Source of the DNA: Theropithecus gelada
Lineage: Eukaryota > Chordata > Mammalia > Primates > Cercopithecidae
Length of the DNA stretch: 64,000 bases
Assembly: GCF_003255815.1 (NCBI RefSeq)
Contig: NC_037673.1
Coordinates: 10,867,006 to 10,931,005, forward strand
Direction of reading: 5' to 3'
Under the pieces are notes generated by a model that worked only from the letters and a program-made list of their open reading frames with translations, was not told the origin of the DNA and searched no databases. Positions 24,490 to 36,920 of this stretch are shown here, in pieces (the first letter of the stretch is position 1; each line of letters starts with the position of its first letter). A program made the position numbers and the translations under genes.

Positions 24490-24766
24490 GCAAAGTATTA
24501 CCTTTCCTATGTATGGATATGTTTAGATAGACACATACTTACTATTTGTGTTACAACTGTCTACAGTATTCAGGACAGTGTCCTGCTATACAGGCCTGTA
24601 GCCTAGGAACAACAGACATATCATACAGCCTAGGGTGTGTCATAAGCTATAATGTCCAGGTTTATGTAAGTGCACCCTATGGTGTCTACGGCATTTCCGT
24701 AAGAATGAAATGGACTCAAGATGCATTTCTCAGAACACGTTCCTGTTGTTAAGCCGTGCATGAGTG
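24490..24766 (-). mobile_element. Non-autonomous DNA transposon, Tigger-like, 5' part lost
   Basis: Matches a remembered family with phrases TATGTTTAGATAGACAC, TGTTACAACTGTCTACAGTA, CTGTAGCCTAGGAACAA and TGCATTTCTCAGAACAC, ending GCCGTGCATGAGTG followed by TA. The inverted end CACTCATGC fits a Tigger-type terminal repeat. The exact family name is uncertain. Confidence 0.6.
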
Positions 24767-25162
24767 TACAAAGCACACCTCCTTCTGACTGGGTGGGAGG
24801 AAGTGATCTGGCTGTGTTGGGTTGCACCACAGGAGACCTGAGCCCTCGTCCCTGGTGGAGCTGCTGAGATGGACAGCCGACTGTCTTTTCTGAGGAGCTC
24901 CTAAGATCACCTTACTCCTCCCCACTCCACTGAACTCTGTCCCCTCCCATTGAAGAGGACTGTCACTGCTGAGCCCTGACTCAATAAAATCACTTCACAT
25001 CTTTACTAGACACACTGATCAGGAGTGAGCTGCCCGGGCAGGAGCTTCCTCTGCTCTAGGACCAGGTGTGGGGAAAATGGGGTGGAGTGGGGTGAGTGGC
25101 GTGTCTCATCTGTTCCCATGTCCACACACAGTTCTTCTCATTTTCAAGAACCTGGATTAAGA
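24767..25162. other. Intronic sequence, no recognised feature
   Basis: Unique-looking DNA. Confidence 0.55.
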
Positions 25163-25174
25163 GTGCTGAATTCA

Positions 25175-25474
25175 GGCTGGGTGCATTGGCTCATGCCTGT
25201 TAATCCCAGCACTTTGGGAGGTTGAGGCAGGAGGATCACTTGAAGTCAGGAGTTCAAGACCAGCCTGGCCAACATGGTGAAACTCCATCTCTACTAAAAA
25301 CACAAAAATTAGCTGGGTGTGGTGGTATGTATGTAGTCCCAGTCACTGGGGAGGCTGAGGCAGGAGAATCGCTTGAACCCAGGAGGTGGAGGTTGCAGTG
25401 AGCCGAGATCGCGCCACTGCACTCTAGCCTGGGCAAGAGAGCAAGACTCCGTCTCAACAGAAAAAAAAAAAAGG
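25175..25474 (+). mobile_element. AluS, full length
   Basis: Complete forward Alu from GGCTGGGTGCATTGGCTC to the A-tail, flanked by perfect 13-bp duplications GTGCTGAATTCAG at 25163-25175 and 25475-25487. Confidence 0.96.
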
Positions 25475-25487
25475 GTGCTGAATTCAG

Positions 25488-26834
25488 CTGACACATGCCC
25501 CTCATCCTTGGCCAAGACTGGCATGAGCTAGTTTGGGGCTTATGATACAACACTTTAAAAATACTTTCTCAAAAAATTCTCTTTAATAGATGAATAATAT
25601 TGGCAGCCAACTGAACTTAACATAAAAACAATAATAATTCCTCTTCTTACCTGTGGCTAATACAAGAGTAGACCACAGAAAATAAACGTCCTTGGAGCTT
25701 GGCAGCCAGAGCATGATTATCATTAACATTACTTTGTGAAGGGGCTTTTTTCAAGGTCACTCTAGAATTAGAGGCACCGTGGGACCAAGCACTCATCCAT
25801 TATATGGGTTAAAATGACTAATTGAGGGTCTGAGTTTAATTATAATCGCAAGTAAAGGCACAGTGCAGATACTTTGATGGGCTTAATAACATTCTTATGT
25901 ACACAAAGATAGATGGAAAAAATTAGGGTTGTATACTGTTGTCCTTTAGGACAAGATACTGAAGTGGGAATAGAATAATAAAAATAAATAAACGACTCAG
26001 CGGCACCAGGAAATGAGCTGTGGAAGTTAGCCAGCCAGCCTCATGCACATACTTCAGCTGGAGATAAAGTCCTAAGTATCCATGACTAAATATAATGTGA
26101 CTATACAGGAGTGCGGATCACAGTTGTTTTATTGAGCTAGCTGCTAGATTAAAAGGTAAAAAAGAATGCTCTGCAAGCTTTTACCCACAGTTCACCCTGA
26201 AATGACAACGGCCACGACGGGATCTTTAGGATATTGATTGGTGATATTTTAAATGGGAAATGCAGTCATGTTTCACAGAAAAATCCAGAAAGCATCAGGT
26301 CTATACGCAGCTGCTAGAGTCAACATCCTTAAATGATACTGATGTGGTGTCACATCCCCTGCTTAAGAACCTCAAATGACTTCTGGCTGTCCATAGTATC
26401 AGAAAAATCCATGCAATGTTCAGAAGCTAGTTCGATGTCGGGAGGAAAAGGAAAGGTTGGCTCATAAATGAGAGCAGAACACACAGAAATCAGATCCGTG
26501 TGTGGGGAGACCCTCATTTCATGGCTATCCAGTCAAGAGGCTGGATTTGAACCTTTTTTGGCTGAGACAGCCACATCTCGGCTTGTAGAACTCAATCCTG
26601 CTACAGGTAGTGTTTGGTTTTGTAGCTAAGCTACAGAGGGGAATGGCCTTGTGCACAGAGAAAAACAGAAAAACATCTCCGATCTGGGTTGTTTGTTGAG
26701 TGTGTGGGCACTGTCTGGGGACAGGCAGCATCTCTGGGTTGTCTACCTCCTCCTCTTCTCAGTGCTGCATCCTCAGGTGGCTCCTTGGCTTCCTAGCTGA
26801 GCAGCCCCTCTCTTATTTTCTTGTTGGAGCAACC
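25488..26834. other. Intronic sequence with a short L2-like patch
   Basis: Mostly unique-looking. At 26345-26395 the wording (CACATCCCCTGCTTAAGAAC, CAAATGACTTCTGGCTGTC) resembles an L2 internal part, too short to call firmly. Confidence 0.5.
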
Positions 26835-27287
26835 ATAATAGATTCCTAGGCTGTCAGAACAGAGTACCACAAACTAGGTGGCTTAAAACAACAGAAATTT
26901 ATTATCTCAAGTTCTAGAGGCCAGCAGTCTAAAATCAAGGTGCCAGCAGGGCTGTGCTCTGTCTGAAGGCTCTTGGGAAAATTCCTTCCCTGCCTCTTCC
27001 TAGCTCCTGGTGTTGCAGCAATTCTTGGTTATCTCTGACTTGTGGCTGCAACACTCCAATCTCTGCCTTTGTCTTCACAAGGCCTTCTTCCCTGTGTGTC
27101 TCTCTGTGCATATGTCCTCTTTTTGTAACATGCCATTCTCTGGATTTAGGGCCCACCCTTATCTACTATGACCTGATCTTCATTAACTAATTATATCTGC
27201 AAAGATCCTATTTCCAAATAAGGTCACATTCTGAGGTTCTGGGTAGATAAGAATTTTGGGGGAAGATTTATTCAACACACCACAGTG
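26835..27287 (-). mobile_element. MLT1-class LTR (MLT1C-like), reverse orientation
   Basis: Clear inverted MLT1 order: GAGTACCACAAACTAGGTGG, CTTAAAACAACAGAAATTTA, AAAATCAAGGTGCCAGCAGG, CTATTTCCAAATAAGGTCAC. Ends near TTCAACACACCACAG. Confidence 0.87.
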
Positions 27288-29469
27288 ACTTCAGCCACTG
27301 TCCAGAGTGGAGCCAGCTCCATGTTCCCTGGTTAGCGTTCAGGCCATGGTCTCTCAACACATTTTGGTTGAAGGTGATGATTATAGCGGCCATGGGTTAA
27401 GAGATGGATTTGATCACACGATGTGCAAGGAAAGAACAATGAGTGCAAAACTGAACTGATTTCAAGGTCTGAACCTGAGTCTATATGAAATTCATTTCCC
27501 TGGAGGACTCCTTAATCATAAAGCGAAACAGAGATGACTAACAAAATAACCTCACTTATTCTTACCTCCTAAGCCTCTCCAATATTTTGTCACATTTGTT
27601 TGGGGCCATATTTTAAAATTTTTCTGTTAAAAATGGATGCTTGAATCTGGCAGAATTGGAGGAAAAGGAACAACTAGCGAACGGGAAGAAATGAAGAAGG
27701 CAGTGTTAGTGTGCCTGGGATTGGGGGTGGTGGGGAAGAGGCAGCGGAGGCAGAGCATAGAGATGAAGCCCTTCCCTTCTGATCACACACAGCTCGAACC
27801 CCTGCAACCCCACCTCCCCACGCCGCCAGGCCTCTCACAATCTAGCTGCCATCATCCTTATCAATTCAAGCCTCCAACAAAATGTAAGACCTTTTTTTTC
27901 CCATTTCTATCCTTTTTCCTCAGTGACAGAAAGATACTCCAGGAACACACAGATAGATCTGCTTTTTAAAAATTCAATTTCTTGTCTCCAAATGAATTTC
28001 AAATGAAAAAAGGACTAAGGGAATTAACTTTTCATTTTATATTTCACATGTGCTTAAATTTTTGCTATGTCAACATGATATAGCTTCCCATGAAGATTTT
28101 CCATTCCTTTCTAGAGAAGGCAAAGCAAGTGTCTCCTCTCTTTAGAATGTTCCTTGTGTATGTGCCTCCTTCACTAGTCTGGGACCTGGAGGTGGTAGGG
28201 AATGGGTTGGCATTGGGGCATGAAGTGGGAACAGCCACAATATCTACTGCCTAGAGGAAGGTCTGAGAAACTGGACAGAACCTATTAAGCCTGCATGAAA
28301 TTGTCTAAAGACAGAATAGTGTCAGCTTGTCAGGTTCTGGCTAAGACTTTGGCATATTTTACTGACTTAAATTTATCTCTAATAAGCTTTTGGACATTTA
28401 CAAGCAATATAATTTGCATTCATAATTTTTTTTTCCAAAAAATGAAAAGATGACCTCTTTAAAAATAGTAATTCCTTAAATTCTTAACCTTGGCTCCCTA
28501 CCCTGAAATCACATAAAGTCTGAATCCTGCTAGGAAAAAAAATCAAGAGTAATGATTTTCAATAATGACCTGATGAATTTAGTTTTACCTACCGCATGCT
28601 TCTTCTGCTGGATTTCTAAGCTACACTAATTTAGGAAATAGTATTCTAGGAAGAGTTTTATTTTCTTGGACATTTTATTTTCTTTATATTTTCCTGAAAC
28701 AATAGCTACAGAAGCAAACCAAAAATATCAACTCATCTTAAAGTCACTGGCAAAAGAGGAAAGGAGTCTGAGTACTGGAAAACCAATGTCAACATTATTA
28801 TCTAGAATATGCCTTAAAATATAGTCTTATCTTAAAACACAAGAAGGCGCCCATAGCTCTAGTTGTCTATGTGAACATTAAAAGTGCTGGTCAAGAGAAG
28901 AGACTTGCATTGGGCTGAGTGGCTAACACTATCGAAGGTACCCAAGCACTCCGTAGGCCCTAGCAGGGAAGAATTTGAAGTAAGAAAGACGGGAGAGGGA
29001 GAAGACCACCGGCATTTAAAAACCAAATGATGTTGGCCACTTGGATGCCACTCCGTTTATCTCTGGAAGCAAACTTAAGGAACCAACAGAGAGGCAAGTG
29101 TTGCCCTGTCAGCAGTTGGTGGTGGTTGTGTATTGTTTTAAGCCCAGATCTGTTAGCAGTCTCCTATCCCCTAACTTTGTATTTCCTCTTTGTGTGGCAC
29201 GGTGGGGATGGTCTGAAACCATAGTCAGGATGTGGCTCAAGTCCTGGCTTCACGACTTACTACAGATGAGCTCACTGGGCTTACGATGCATATGAGAATC
29301 AACAATGTATCTGAAGTGGAACTTTCAGGCCGCTGGGAGACAGGAATTTTATGAATAATAACAGTTACTTTAATTTTACTTCAAAATCTAGTCTTTATTG
29401 ATGGTGCATCTCAAACTCCCCTACAGGACCCCTTTCAGCACTGGGTAGCCACTACTGCCCTCCGTGACG
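27288..29469. other. Intronic sequence, no recognised feature
   Basis: About 2.2 kb of unique-looking DNA, AT-rich after 27.9 kb. No exon-like frame with splice sites noticed. Confidence 0.5.
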
Positions 29470-29720
29470 GTATCTCAGTGCATTATTTCTATGCTCAGCC
29501 CAATCTCACCTGACCCTTCAAGCCTTTTTCGACCACACCTGGCTGTCAGTCACTTTCTCACCAGTTTTTCCTCCTGTACTGCCATGATCACAACACTAAA
29601 TTGCCACTAGGCAGTTGTGCTGGGGCTGAGTTTCTGCAGGGCAGAGGCTGCCCTCTCTCGGCCTCCTTAGCCCTCCCCAGCACACGGCAGGTGATCAGCA
29701 AACACTCCTGGGATAAAACA
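29470..29720 (+). mobile_element. L2 LINE, 3' part
   Basis: CAATCTCACCTGACCCTTCA, GGGCTGAGTTTCTGCAGGGC and CCCCAGCACACGGCAGGTGA follow L2 3' order, diverged. Confidence 0.6.
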
Positions 29721-31639
29721 GCTGCAAGGCAGAAGCAGCACAGGAAGTCATTTCTTTAATGTGAACAACAACTTGGCTTTGTTGGAAGAATGAAGAATGT
29801 AAATCTAAAGCCTTCTATCATGATATGGATGGCATCATTTTTTGCTTCCTATTATGTATTATGTGGTCACTCCCAGCCAGCAGCAGAAGCAGCAGCAAGT
29901 GTCAAGCTACTGTAGGTGGGAATAGACAGGGATGGGGAGTCATTCTGGTCTCACCAAACTGTACTCTGGCACCACAACCCAGACCCTAAACTCAGCCACA
30001 TGATGTGTAAAGGGGACTCGTGAGCCTACACTGGTCTAGCTTCTTCATCTACTTTTTCATCAAAGGATGTCAAATGTACTTTCATAAAGGTGGTAGCCTA
30101 CCTCCTTTCAAACACCATGAAGACATACTTATGCTACTATATTAATCAGAGAGCATTTTAACAGACAGAGCTAGCCAGGTCCTTCTTGATTACACTTCTA
30201 CAATCGCTTCTGAGACAGTTCCTTCTGCAGTCTTCACTATGGGCCCTGACACTCTGAAAGTAGGGAATGCTAGCAAGGGAAAAACACTTTTAAATAGTAG
30301 CGAATAAGTTGACATGGAAAAAAATCAGGCATGGGAGTTCAGAAGTGCCTACAATTTTAGCTTTGGGGGAGTTATATCTCTTCTGGTGGGACAGACATTT
30401 TCCAAAGGATAACAGAATTTAAGGGGTTATGAAATGGATGCCTCAGTAGAGGGTTTCAGAGTACTGTATATTTGGCATATGGTAGCACCTATCCAGAGAA
30501 ATCATGTCAGATGTTCATGATTTCGTGACTCGGATGAAAAGCAGAATTGTCAGAGGATTCCCACTCCTGCCCATGAGGGCTTGTAGATATTCGTGGAGGC
30601 AGGCTCTTATCTTGCTCTGTGCACACACATTCACACAAACACACACCGCCTCTTAAGACTGGAGGCTGAGAGCATTGTGATGAATATTCATGAGATGATG
30701 ATTATTAATACCACTGAGGTGATTTTGTTTCTTCTCAGTAGAGACTGGTTGTTATACCTAGAAACTGATCAACTGTAGGAGAAATGGCAGCTTTGAACCA
30801 TTCCAACTAAAGCAACCCTGTATGTTTTACTTTCAAAATACAGATTATTTGGCGAGGTGTTTTTAATCACCCCTTGTGCCCCTATCCCAGCAACTTCATC
30901 CAGCAGAGATTTGCAACTTTGGTTCAAAATACACTTTGGGGAGCAGAGTTTCTAGAGTTTAGGAGAATTATTTCTTGATAACTACTTTCCTTCCTAAGAG
31001 CAAAAATTAAACAAGACATAAAGTTGATTTTAAGAAATCTCAATAGATTCCTGGGGGATGATTTCTGTGAAAAATGTATCAGAAGAGAATTACAACACAT
31101 TTGCTACTTTTATTATTTAAAAAACCATTTAATATAACAGGCCTTATTAAAGAGCTATTCCTAAGAATTATAGATTCTTACAGTCAAACAGAGAATTTTT
31201 AAAAGAAGAATATTTTAAAAAATAGCTACTTGCGACAGTTAACCAGATCCCTATGTACCTGTTATGAACTCTGCCCAACCAGTCAGCCTGCCTGGTTGTG
31301 CTATATGCATGACATAATGTGAAATTACCGAGAACGACTGTTTTCAGCCAAAAAAAATGACTTATTTGGGGTTGGAATAAAAATGTTTGTTTTTCACCTT
31401 AGATCTAAGAAATCATGTGAAATAAATCTAACATTGATTAGGTAGAGAAAGATACCTATATGTCTTTATTACCTGGTTAGAAACTTTTAAAATCAACTTC
31501 TTATACTCCGTTGCCACATAAACATTCATCTTTTCAGAATGGTCTGATCCTCAGTAAAAGAGCCATTAAAGCTATGGAAAGAGACAGTGTCTGGCCAGGG
31601 GAAGATGGTGGGAGAAGGCACTCGTGACACAGGACTGAC
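29721..31639. other. Intronic sequence just downstream of the CTNND2 exon
   Basis: Unique-looking and free of recognised repeats for 1.9 kb up to the exon, apart from a short CA-rich patch at 30622-30645. Repeat-poor flanks are common around coding exons. Confidence 0.6.
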
Positions 31640-31823
31640 CTTAGGCACCCGGTGGCGTTACGCAGCACCTGTGATGAATGCAGCTGTATTTTCCGATCAT
31701 CCTGAAGAGGCGAATTTTCCCAGCCTGAGTGAGGGATAATCACTGCGTTGGTCAGTACTGCCAGGGCATCCTGGATGATTGGCATTTTGAGTGCATCGCA
31801 TGAGGAGAGGTTCCAAAGGACTC
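31640..31823 (-). CDS. CTNND2: CTNND2 (delta-catenin) internal coding exon, armadillo-repeat region
   Basis: Delta-catenin is a neuronal p120-family armadillo protein that binds the juxtamembrane tail of classical cadherins at adherens junctions and synapses. Read on the minus strand, the exon gives an uninterrupted run of 60 complete codons. It opens with VLWNLSSCDALK, the end of one ARM repeat, has the p120-subfamily PHSGW motif near residue 31, and closes with VLRNATGCL, the start of the next repeat. The wording (CDALKMPIIQDA, ENSPLQDD) fits CTNND2 as I remember it better than CTNND1, PKP4 or ARVCF. The acceptor is a pyrimidine tract ending CTCTTGCAG and the donor is AAG|GTCAGT. The exon is 184 nt, starts in phase 1 (GA completes a Gly) and ends in phase 2 (AG begins an Arg), so skipping it would shift the frame. 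No stop or frameshift is seen. Neighbouring CTNND2 exons lie outside the window. The gene call is very firm; the exon number is not determinable here. Confidence 0.96.
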
Positions 31824-33159
31824 CTGCAAGAGACACACAAAAAGAGCTTTTGGGTGGCCACGAGTTTCTCTCATCTCAAAACTATCTTCCTTATTTGAGT
31901 TAATGGCACTGGTAGGAAGGATGAAGATACTGTGGGTACACATCCTAGAGTGTACCCTTGATTTTAGAACATTTGTGTGAACCCATTAACAGCATTCTGT
32001 GAAAAATCTGATGAGTGAGCAGAAGAACTGTGACACCAGTATGTTTATTTCCTCATGGTGCATAATCAAGGTTGAGAGGTCTGATTGAACTGAGGCTACC
32101 AACAACGCTTTTGTTCCATTTTAATACAATGGACCCAAGTTGCTAAATTCTAATCAAGACCAAGGAGATGTGAAAGGTTTTTGAAATGGACTAGTAGAGC
32201 ATCTTTGTTTTACCGAAGACCTCAGTGTGCACATGTGGTTGCCATGAAAGCTAAGTGCTTTCATAAACAACCAGCTACCATGGGTAGGACCTTATCAGAA
32301 TCCAGCATCACATCAGATGACAACTGGCTCAACAAGCAATTTAAACTGTTGCCCCCTGTGACAGTTTTGTCAGCTTTTCTCTGAAAGCAATGCTCATGGA
32401 GGACCTACAGAATGTTCCTCCTTCAGTAATGACAAAGGGAGAGGTGAGAAGAAGAGGGCATATTCACAATGGACAGAGCATCACAGTAATTCATGCAGGC
32501 AGAGCAATGCAAAATGTTAAGGACAAATAGAATGCTGTAGGCTTTCAAATATTTTTAAAAAGGAGATATTCTAGAAAAGGTCATAAACATTGCATATATA
32601 TTATAATATTATTTGAAAATGCTTTTAAATAATTATTCTTTTTTTTGTTAGAACAGTATACATAAAGAAAAAAAGAAACAGAGAATAACATTCTATTTTT
32701 CTTTGAAAGAAAGCCTGTATACACCCTCAAACTAAACAGGTACCATCACTGCAGATATTGGAAATAAAATACATAGTTATCTTTAGAAATAGAACTTCTA
32801 GCTTATATTTTTAACGAGCTTTCAATATATTTTAATGAAATGGGATTTTGTTCCATCTACTGTGTTAAGAATAGAACAAACGGAACATATTTATTTCTAA
32901 AATTTGTTTTATTGGTTCCTTGCATTGCACATGTTGAACTATCCAAGGACATTAATAATACAAATCTGACTGTTAATAACTAAATAAGTGACTATAAAAA
33001 TAAAGTGACTATAAAATTCAATAAAAATGTGACTACAGAGGCAAACTCAGCTGTCTTTAGAAATAACATTTACTGGAAATTTTATTTAAGTGAATGCAAA
33101 GAAAACAAAATGTTTTTAGTGCCTGGCATGCATAAAATAATCCTTCAGTACAGGGGGTT
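31824..33159. other. Intronic sequence just upstream of the CTNND2 exon
   Basis: Starts with the pyrimidine tract of the acceptor (31827-31850 on the minus strand). The remainder is AT-rich and unique-looking. Confidence 0.6.
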
Positions 33160-33370
33160 AATGTGAAGGCAAATCCAGCTTGTCTTTTTTATGAATAAAT
33201 TTTTATTGAAGCACAGCCATGTCTGTTCATTTCTAAATTTTTTACATCTGCTTTTGTCCTATGAAGGAATTGCTAGGTATTAGTAACAGAGACTGTACAG
33301 CCCACAAACCATAAACCATTTACAAACTGTCCCCTTACAGAAAAATTTTGTCCACCCGTGCTTTAGTGAA
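33160..33370. mobile_element. Old DNA-transposon-like repeat, copy 1
   Basis: Contains TGAATAAATTTTTATTGAAG, CACAGCCATGTCTGTTCATT, AACAGAGACTGTACAGCCCA and a TTTTGTCCACCCGTGC end, a common mammalian hAT-like repeat pattern. A diverged copy in the same orientation is at 62600-62790. Confidence 0.6.
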
Positions 33371-33933
33371 TTTGACCATTTTATATACACTTTTGTTTGT
33401 GCTTGTATCGCCATTAGTATCCTAAATCGAGTACACAAAAAATGCTCAATGGTACACAGAAGGTGCTCAGAATATATTCTGATTTGGACTGATTTGAAAT
33501 ACTAGGAATATTAACATATACATTTATCTTGTTTTAAATAAAATACAAAGCTGCTTATTCATCCATTGAGAAACATTTTACCAAATTTTGGTAATCTAAA
33601 TAATCAAAATAACTTCCTTCAATCATTTCCAGCCTCACAAAAATGTTATTTTTAGAGTAAAATAATTGATTTTGCAGTATTAAATAGTATATTAAAAAGA
33701 AATTAGTATCTACCCCAGCATTTGAGGATAACTTTCAGGAATATCACGCTAACGCATTTGTGTCTGCTCTTCTAAATATACAATGCAAAAATACAGGAAC
33801 AAAACGTGCATTTTTTTCATTCCCAAATCCAGACTTAAAATATCAATATCTAAAAATTGAGGCTTGTAAATGTTTTAAAATATGGGTGACATATTTTGCT
33901 GTACAGTATATACCCTTTAAAAACTAAATGGCA
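33371..33933. other. Intronic sequence, no recognised feature
   Basis: AT-rich unique-looking DNA. Confidence 0.55.
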
Positions 33934-34230
33934 GGCCGGGCATGGTGGCTCACGTCTGTAATCCCAGCACTTTGGGAGGCCAGGCGGGTGGATCACGAGG
34001 TCAGAGTTTGAGACCAGCCTGGCCAACATGGCGAAACTCCATCTCTACTAAAAATACAAAAAGTAGCTGGGCATGGTGGCGTGTGCCTGTAATCCCAGCT
34101 ATTCGGGAGTCTGGGGCAGGAGAATTGCTTGAACCCGGGAGATGAGGGTTGTAGTAAGCCAAGATCATGCCACTGCACTCCAGCCTGGGTGACAGAACAA
34201 GACTCTGTCTCAGGAAAACAAACAAACAAA
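33934..34230 (+). mobile_element. AluS, full length
   Basis: Complete forward Alu from GGCCGGGCATGGTGGCTC to an AAAC-repeat tail. Confidence 0.95.
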
Positions 34231-34927
34231 ATAGCAAAGAGAAATCTTTGCATTTTTACATGCAACGAATATGAGAGTCTAAAGGCTTTCTATGAGAATA
34301 CAGCTATTTTTACTGTTTTCTTACAAACAGAAAACACAGGGAAAGGGAGGAAGGAAATCCAAGAAAACCCAAAGGCCAAATCTAGTATCTGAGAAGAAAT
34401 GAAGGAATAGAAAGGCAAATGCAGTCTGGGTCATCTTTTTATAGTCTGTTCTATCTCCTTCACCTTTCCCATTAATTCATTAATTAGTATAACCTAATTC
34501 AGAATCATGCACAAACAGAAGTTCACATTCATTCCACCTTTCCAGGCTGTCTCCATCTGCGAGTCACATTCCAGTGAACTGATCACAGTACTTGATCCAT
34601 ATCTCTGAACCTTCTATCTTAATTTATAACTGCAACGCACAATGCTTCCTGAACTCATTACAACTGCAATGAATCTCTATCGAACCACTTTATCACCTCT
34701 GGATGAAGTCTTGGTAAAGTGGACGTAATGTGGCAGATTTTCTCGAGGGGGAATTCAGCAAACCAGCTGCAGAGGGTCCTCAAAATTTTGAGTTTTGGTT
34801 AGATGATCTGGACATGAGACAGGTTTAAGTATAGAAGCAGCAGTTTCTGGAGACAACTGAGATGAAGACTTACATCGTCCGGCAGAAGGAAAAGCGGGAA
34901 ACAACTGGGAATTCCACATCTTTCCTG
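34231..34927. other. Intronic sequence, no recognised feature
   Basis: Unique-looking DNA. Confidence 0.55.
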
Positions 34928-34989
34928 CTACACACACCACACACACACGCACGCACACACGCACACGCACACACACACGCACACACACG
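34928..34989. repeat. CA/CG-interrupted microsatellite
   Basis: A CA repeat with regular CG interruptions (ACACGCACGCACAC type) over about 60 bp. This is a strict purine-pyrimidine alternation with several CpG sites. Confidence 0.93.
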
Positions 34990-35109
34990 TCTTGACTGAT
35001 GGGAGAGAGATTAGTGGAGAGAACTGGACGTATCTAGGCATCCTCTGAACAAAGGGAAAATAAATTTTTTGCTCCAACATTTACTTCACTCCTCCCTCCC
35101 CTTTTCCAT

Positions 35110-35575
35110 ACAGGTTTAAAATATGTCCACAAATTATTGGACATTTCCTTCAAATGGTGGAGCCTAATCCTTCTCTCCATGCGTGGGGATTCGATTTAGT
35201 GACTCATTTGTGACCAATGAAACATGGTGGAAGTGACTGTGACTTGAGACTAGGTCATTAAAAAGGCCTTGTGGCTCCCTCCAAGCCCTCTCTCACATTG
35301 TTATTTGAGGGGAAGCCAACTGTCATGCCATCATGACCCTCAGGCAGCCTTATATAAAGAACTAGGGCTTTCAGCCAAAATTTTGGAAGTGGATTTTCCA
35401 GCCCCAATCAAGCCTTCGAATGACTGCAGCCTCATGAGAGACTCCGAGCCAGGACCACAAAATCCGCGGCTCCTGCTTGCACTCCTCGCACTTACACAGT
35501 GGGTGACGTAAATGTTGGTTGCTTTAAGCTGCTAAATTGTGGAGGAATTTGTTACGCAGCAATAGACAATATAGC
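35110..35575 (+). mobile_element. Old LTR, probably ERVL-MaLR class
   Basis: Contains GACCAATGAAACATGGTGGA, AGTGACTGTGACTTGAGACT, AGGTCATTAAAAAGGCCTTG, GAATGACTGCAGCCTCATGA and a GGAATTTGTTACGCAGCAAT tail, the order of a well-known old mammalian LTR. Subfamily is uncertain. Confidence 0.65.
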
Positions 35576-35924
35576 GTCCCTTTCCTATGAAGCGCCTACT
35601 CTCTCTGTTGCTTTCTTCTCTCGGCTTCACTTTCCTATCCCTTTGCCTTTCTACAATGGATGGACTCATTTTTCCCTCTTGCCTTTCCACTACACTTTAA
35701 TTCTTATTCCTCTCTTACCTAAATCCACTTGTTCCCTTATTCCTTCCAAATTCCAATGTGAGAGTATACAAGATATAGCAAGGATGATCCAGCTACACTT
35801 TGTAACTAAATTTAAAATGCATTTTAAGTGACAAGAATTTCATTTTTAAAAGTGTATCATTCTTCATGTTTGCAATTCAATAAGTGACCCAACACTTTCT
35901 TTAATTTGGAATAATCCTGCTCTT

Positions 35925-36370
35925 ATTTCCAATTGCTGCCTTAACAAATCTCTACACAGGGGCTTGAAAAACACACATTTCTAGGTTCTGGAGGTCTGGA
36001 GTCTGAAATGGGCTGGCAGGGCTGGCTCCTTCCAGAGGATCCTTGGGAGGATGTGTTTTCTCATCTTGTCAAGCTCCTGGGGGCTGCCTGCATCGCATCC
36101 CTTGGCTTGAGATCTTACATCCCTCTGACTTTGACTTCCATCATCACATCTCCTTCCTGGATTCTGACCCTCCCACCTCCCTCTCATAAGGGCACTCTGA
36201 TCACATTAAGCCCACTGCATAATCCAGGACAATCTCCCCATATGAAGCCCTCCTACGTTAATCGTACCTGCAAAGTCCCTTTCACCATGAAAAGTAACAT
36301 TTATAGGCTCTGGGAATTAGGGCGTGGGCTTTTCTTGGAGGGCAACGGCATTATTCAGTCTACTACATAT
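35925..36370 (-). mobile_element. MLT1-class LTR, reverse orientation
   Basis: Inverted MLT1 order: CAATTGCTGCCTTAACAAAT, CTGGAGGTCTGGAGTCTGAA, TAATCCAGGACAATCTCCCC, ending near ATTCAGTCTACTACA. Diverged. Confidence 0.78.
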
Positions 36371-36599
36371 CCCTTCAAAAATAACCTGTTATGCTCAAAA
36401 TAAATTTAAACTTATTATGGTAGGCTCATGATCAGGCCTTTCTCTAAATCTCTAAATTCATCTTGAATCACATTTATTCATTCATTTATCCATTCCATAA
36501 TATTGAGGACCTACTACATGCACATGGTTCTGTTGGACAAGGAATGGAGACATCCGTGAAGAAAACAAAAATTCCCTGTGCTGGTGGCCCAGGTACCAC

Positions 36600-36920
36600 A
36601 CAGCTCTAGTCACTATGCTCTAGCCAAAATAGCTTGTTTCTTCTTGAACACATAAGCTCCTTTGTGTCCCAGATCCCTGGACTTGCTGCTGCCTCATTCT
36701 GGAACATTCTTTCCATGGCTAATCCCTCTTCCGTTCATGTCACCTTAAATGTGCTAAACTCAGAGAGGCTTTTCTGGATCAGTCTAATCTACCTTCCTAG
36801 ATGCCTGCTGTCAGATCTCCTATTTAATTTCAGCAGCAACCTCAACACTAACTCATTGTGTCATTTGCTCACAGTTCCATCCTCCAACAGGGTCCCAGGC
36901 ATCAAATGAAAGCAGACACT
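36600..36920 (+). mobile_element. L2 LINE, 3' part
   Basis: CTGGAACATTCTTTCCATGG, GTCACCTTAAATGTGC, CTCAGAGAGGCTTTTCTGG and GTCCCAGGCATCAAATGAAA fit L2 3' order. A CATTCATTTATCCATTCC patch at 36478-36495 may be a related ancient repeat. Confidence 0.7.

Larger units (their letters stand above)
1..31639 (-). other. CTNND2: CTNND2 intron, part, downstream of the exon
   Basis: This is inferred intron: it begins at the GT donor just below 31640 on the minus strand and runs off the left edge. I looked for the next expected CTNND2 coding block (continuing CLRNVSS) in minus-strand frames and did not find it, so the intron exceeds 31.6 kb. Content is interspersed repeats and unique sequence, listed separately. 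Confidence 0.85.
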
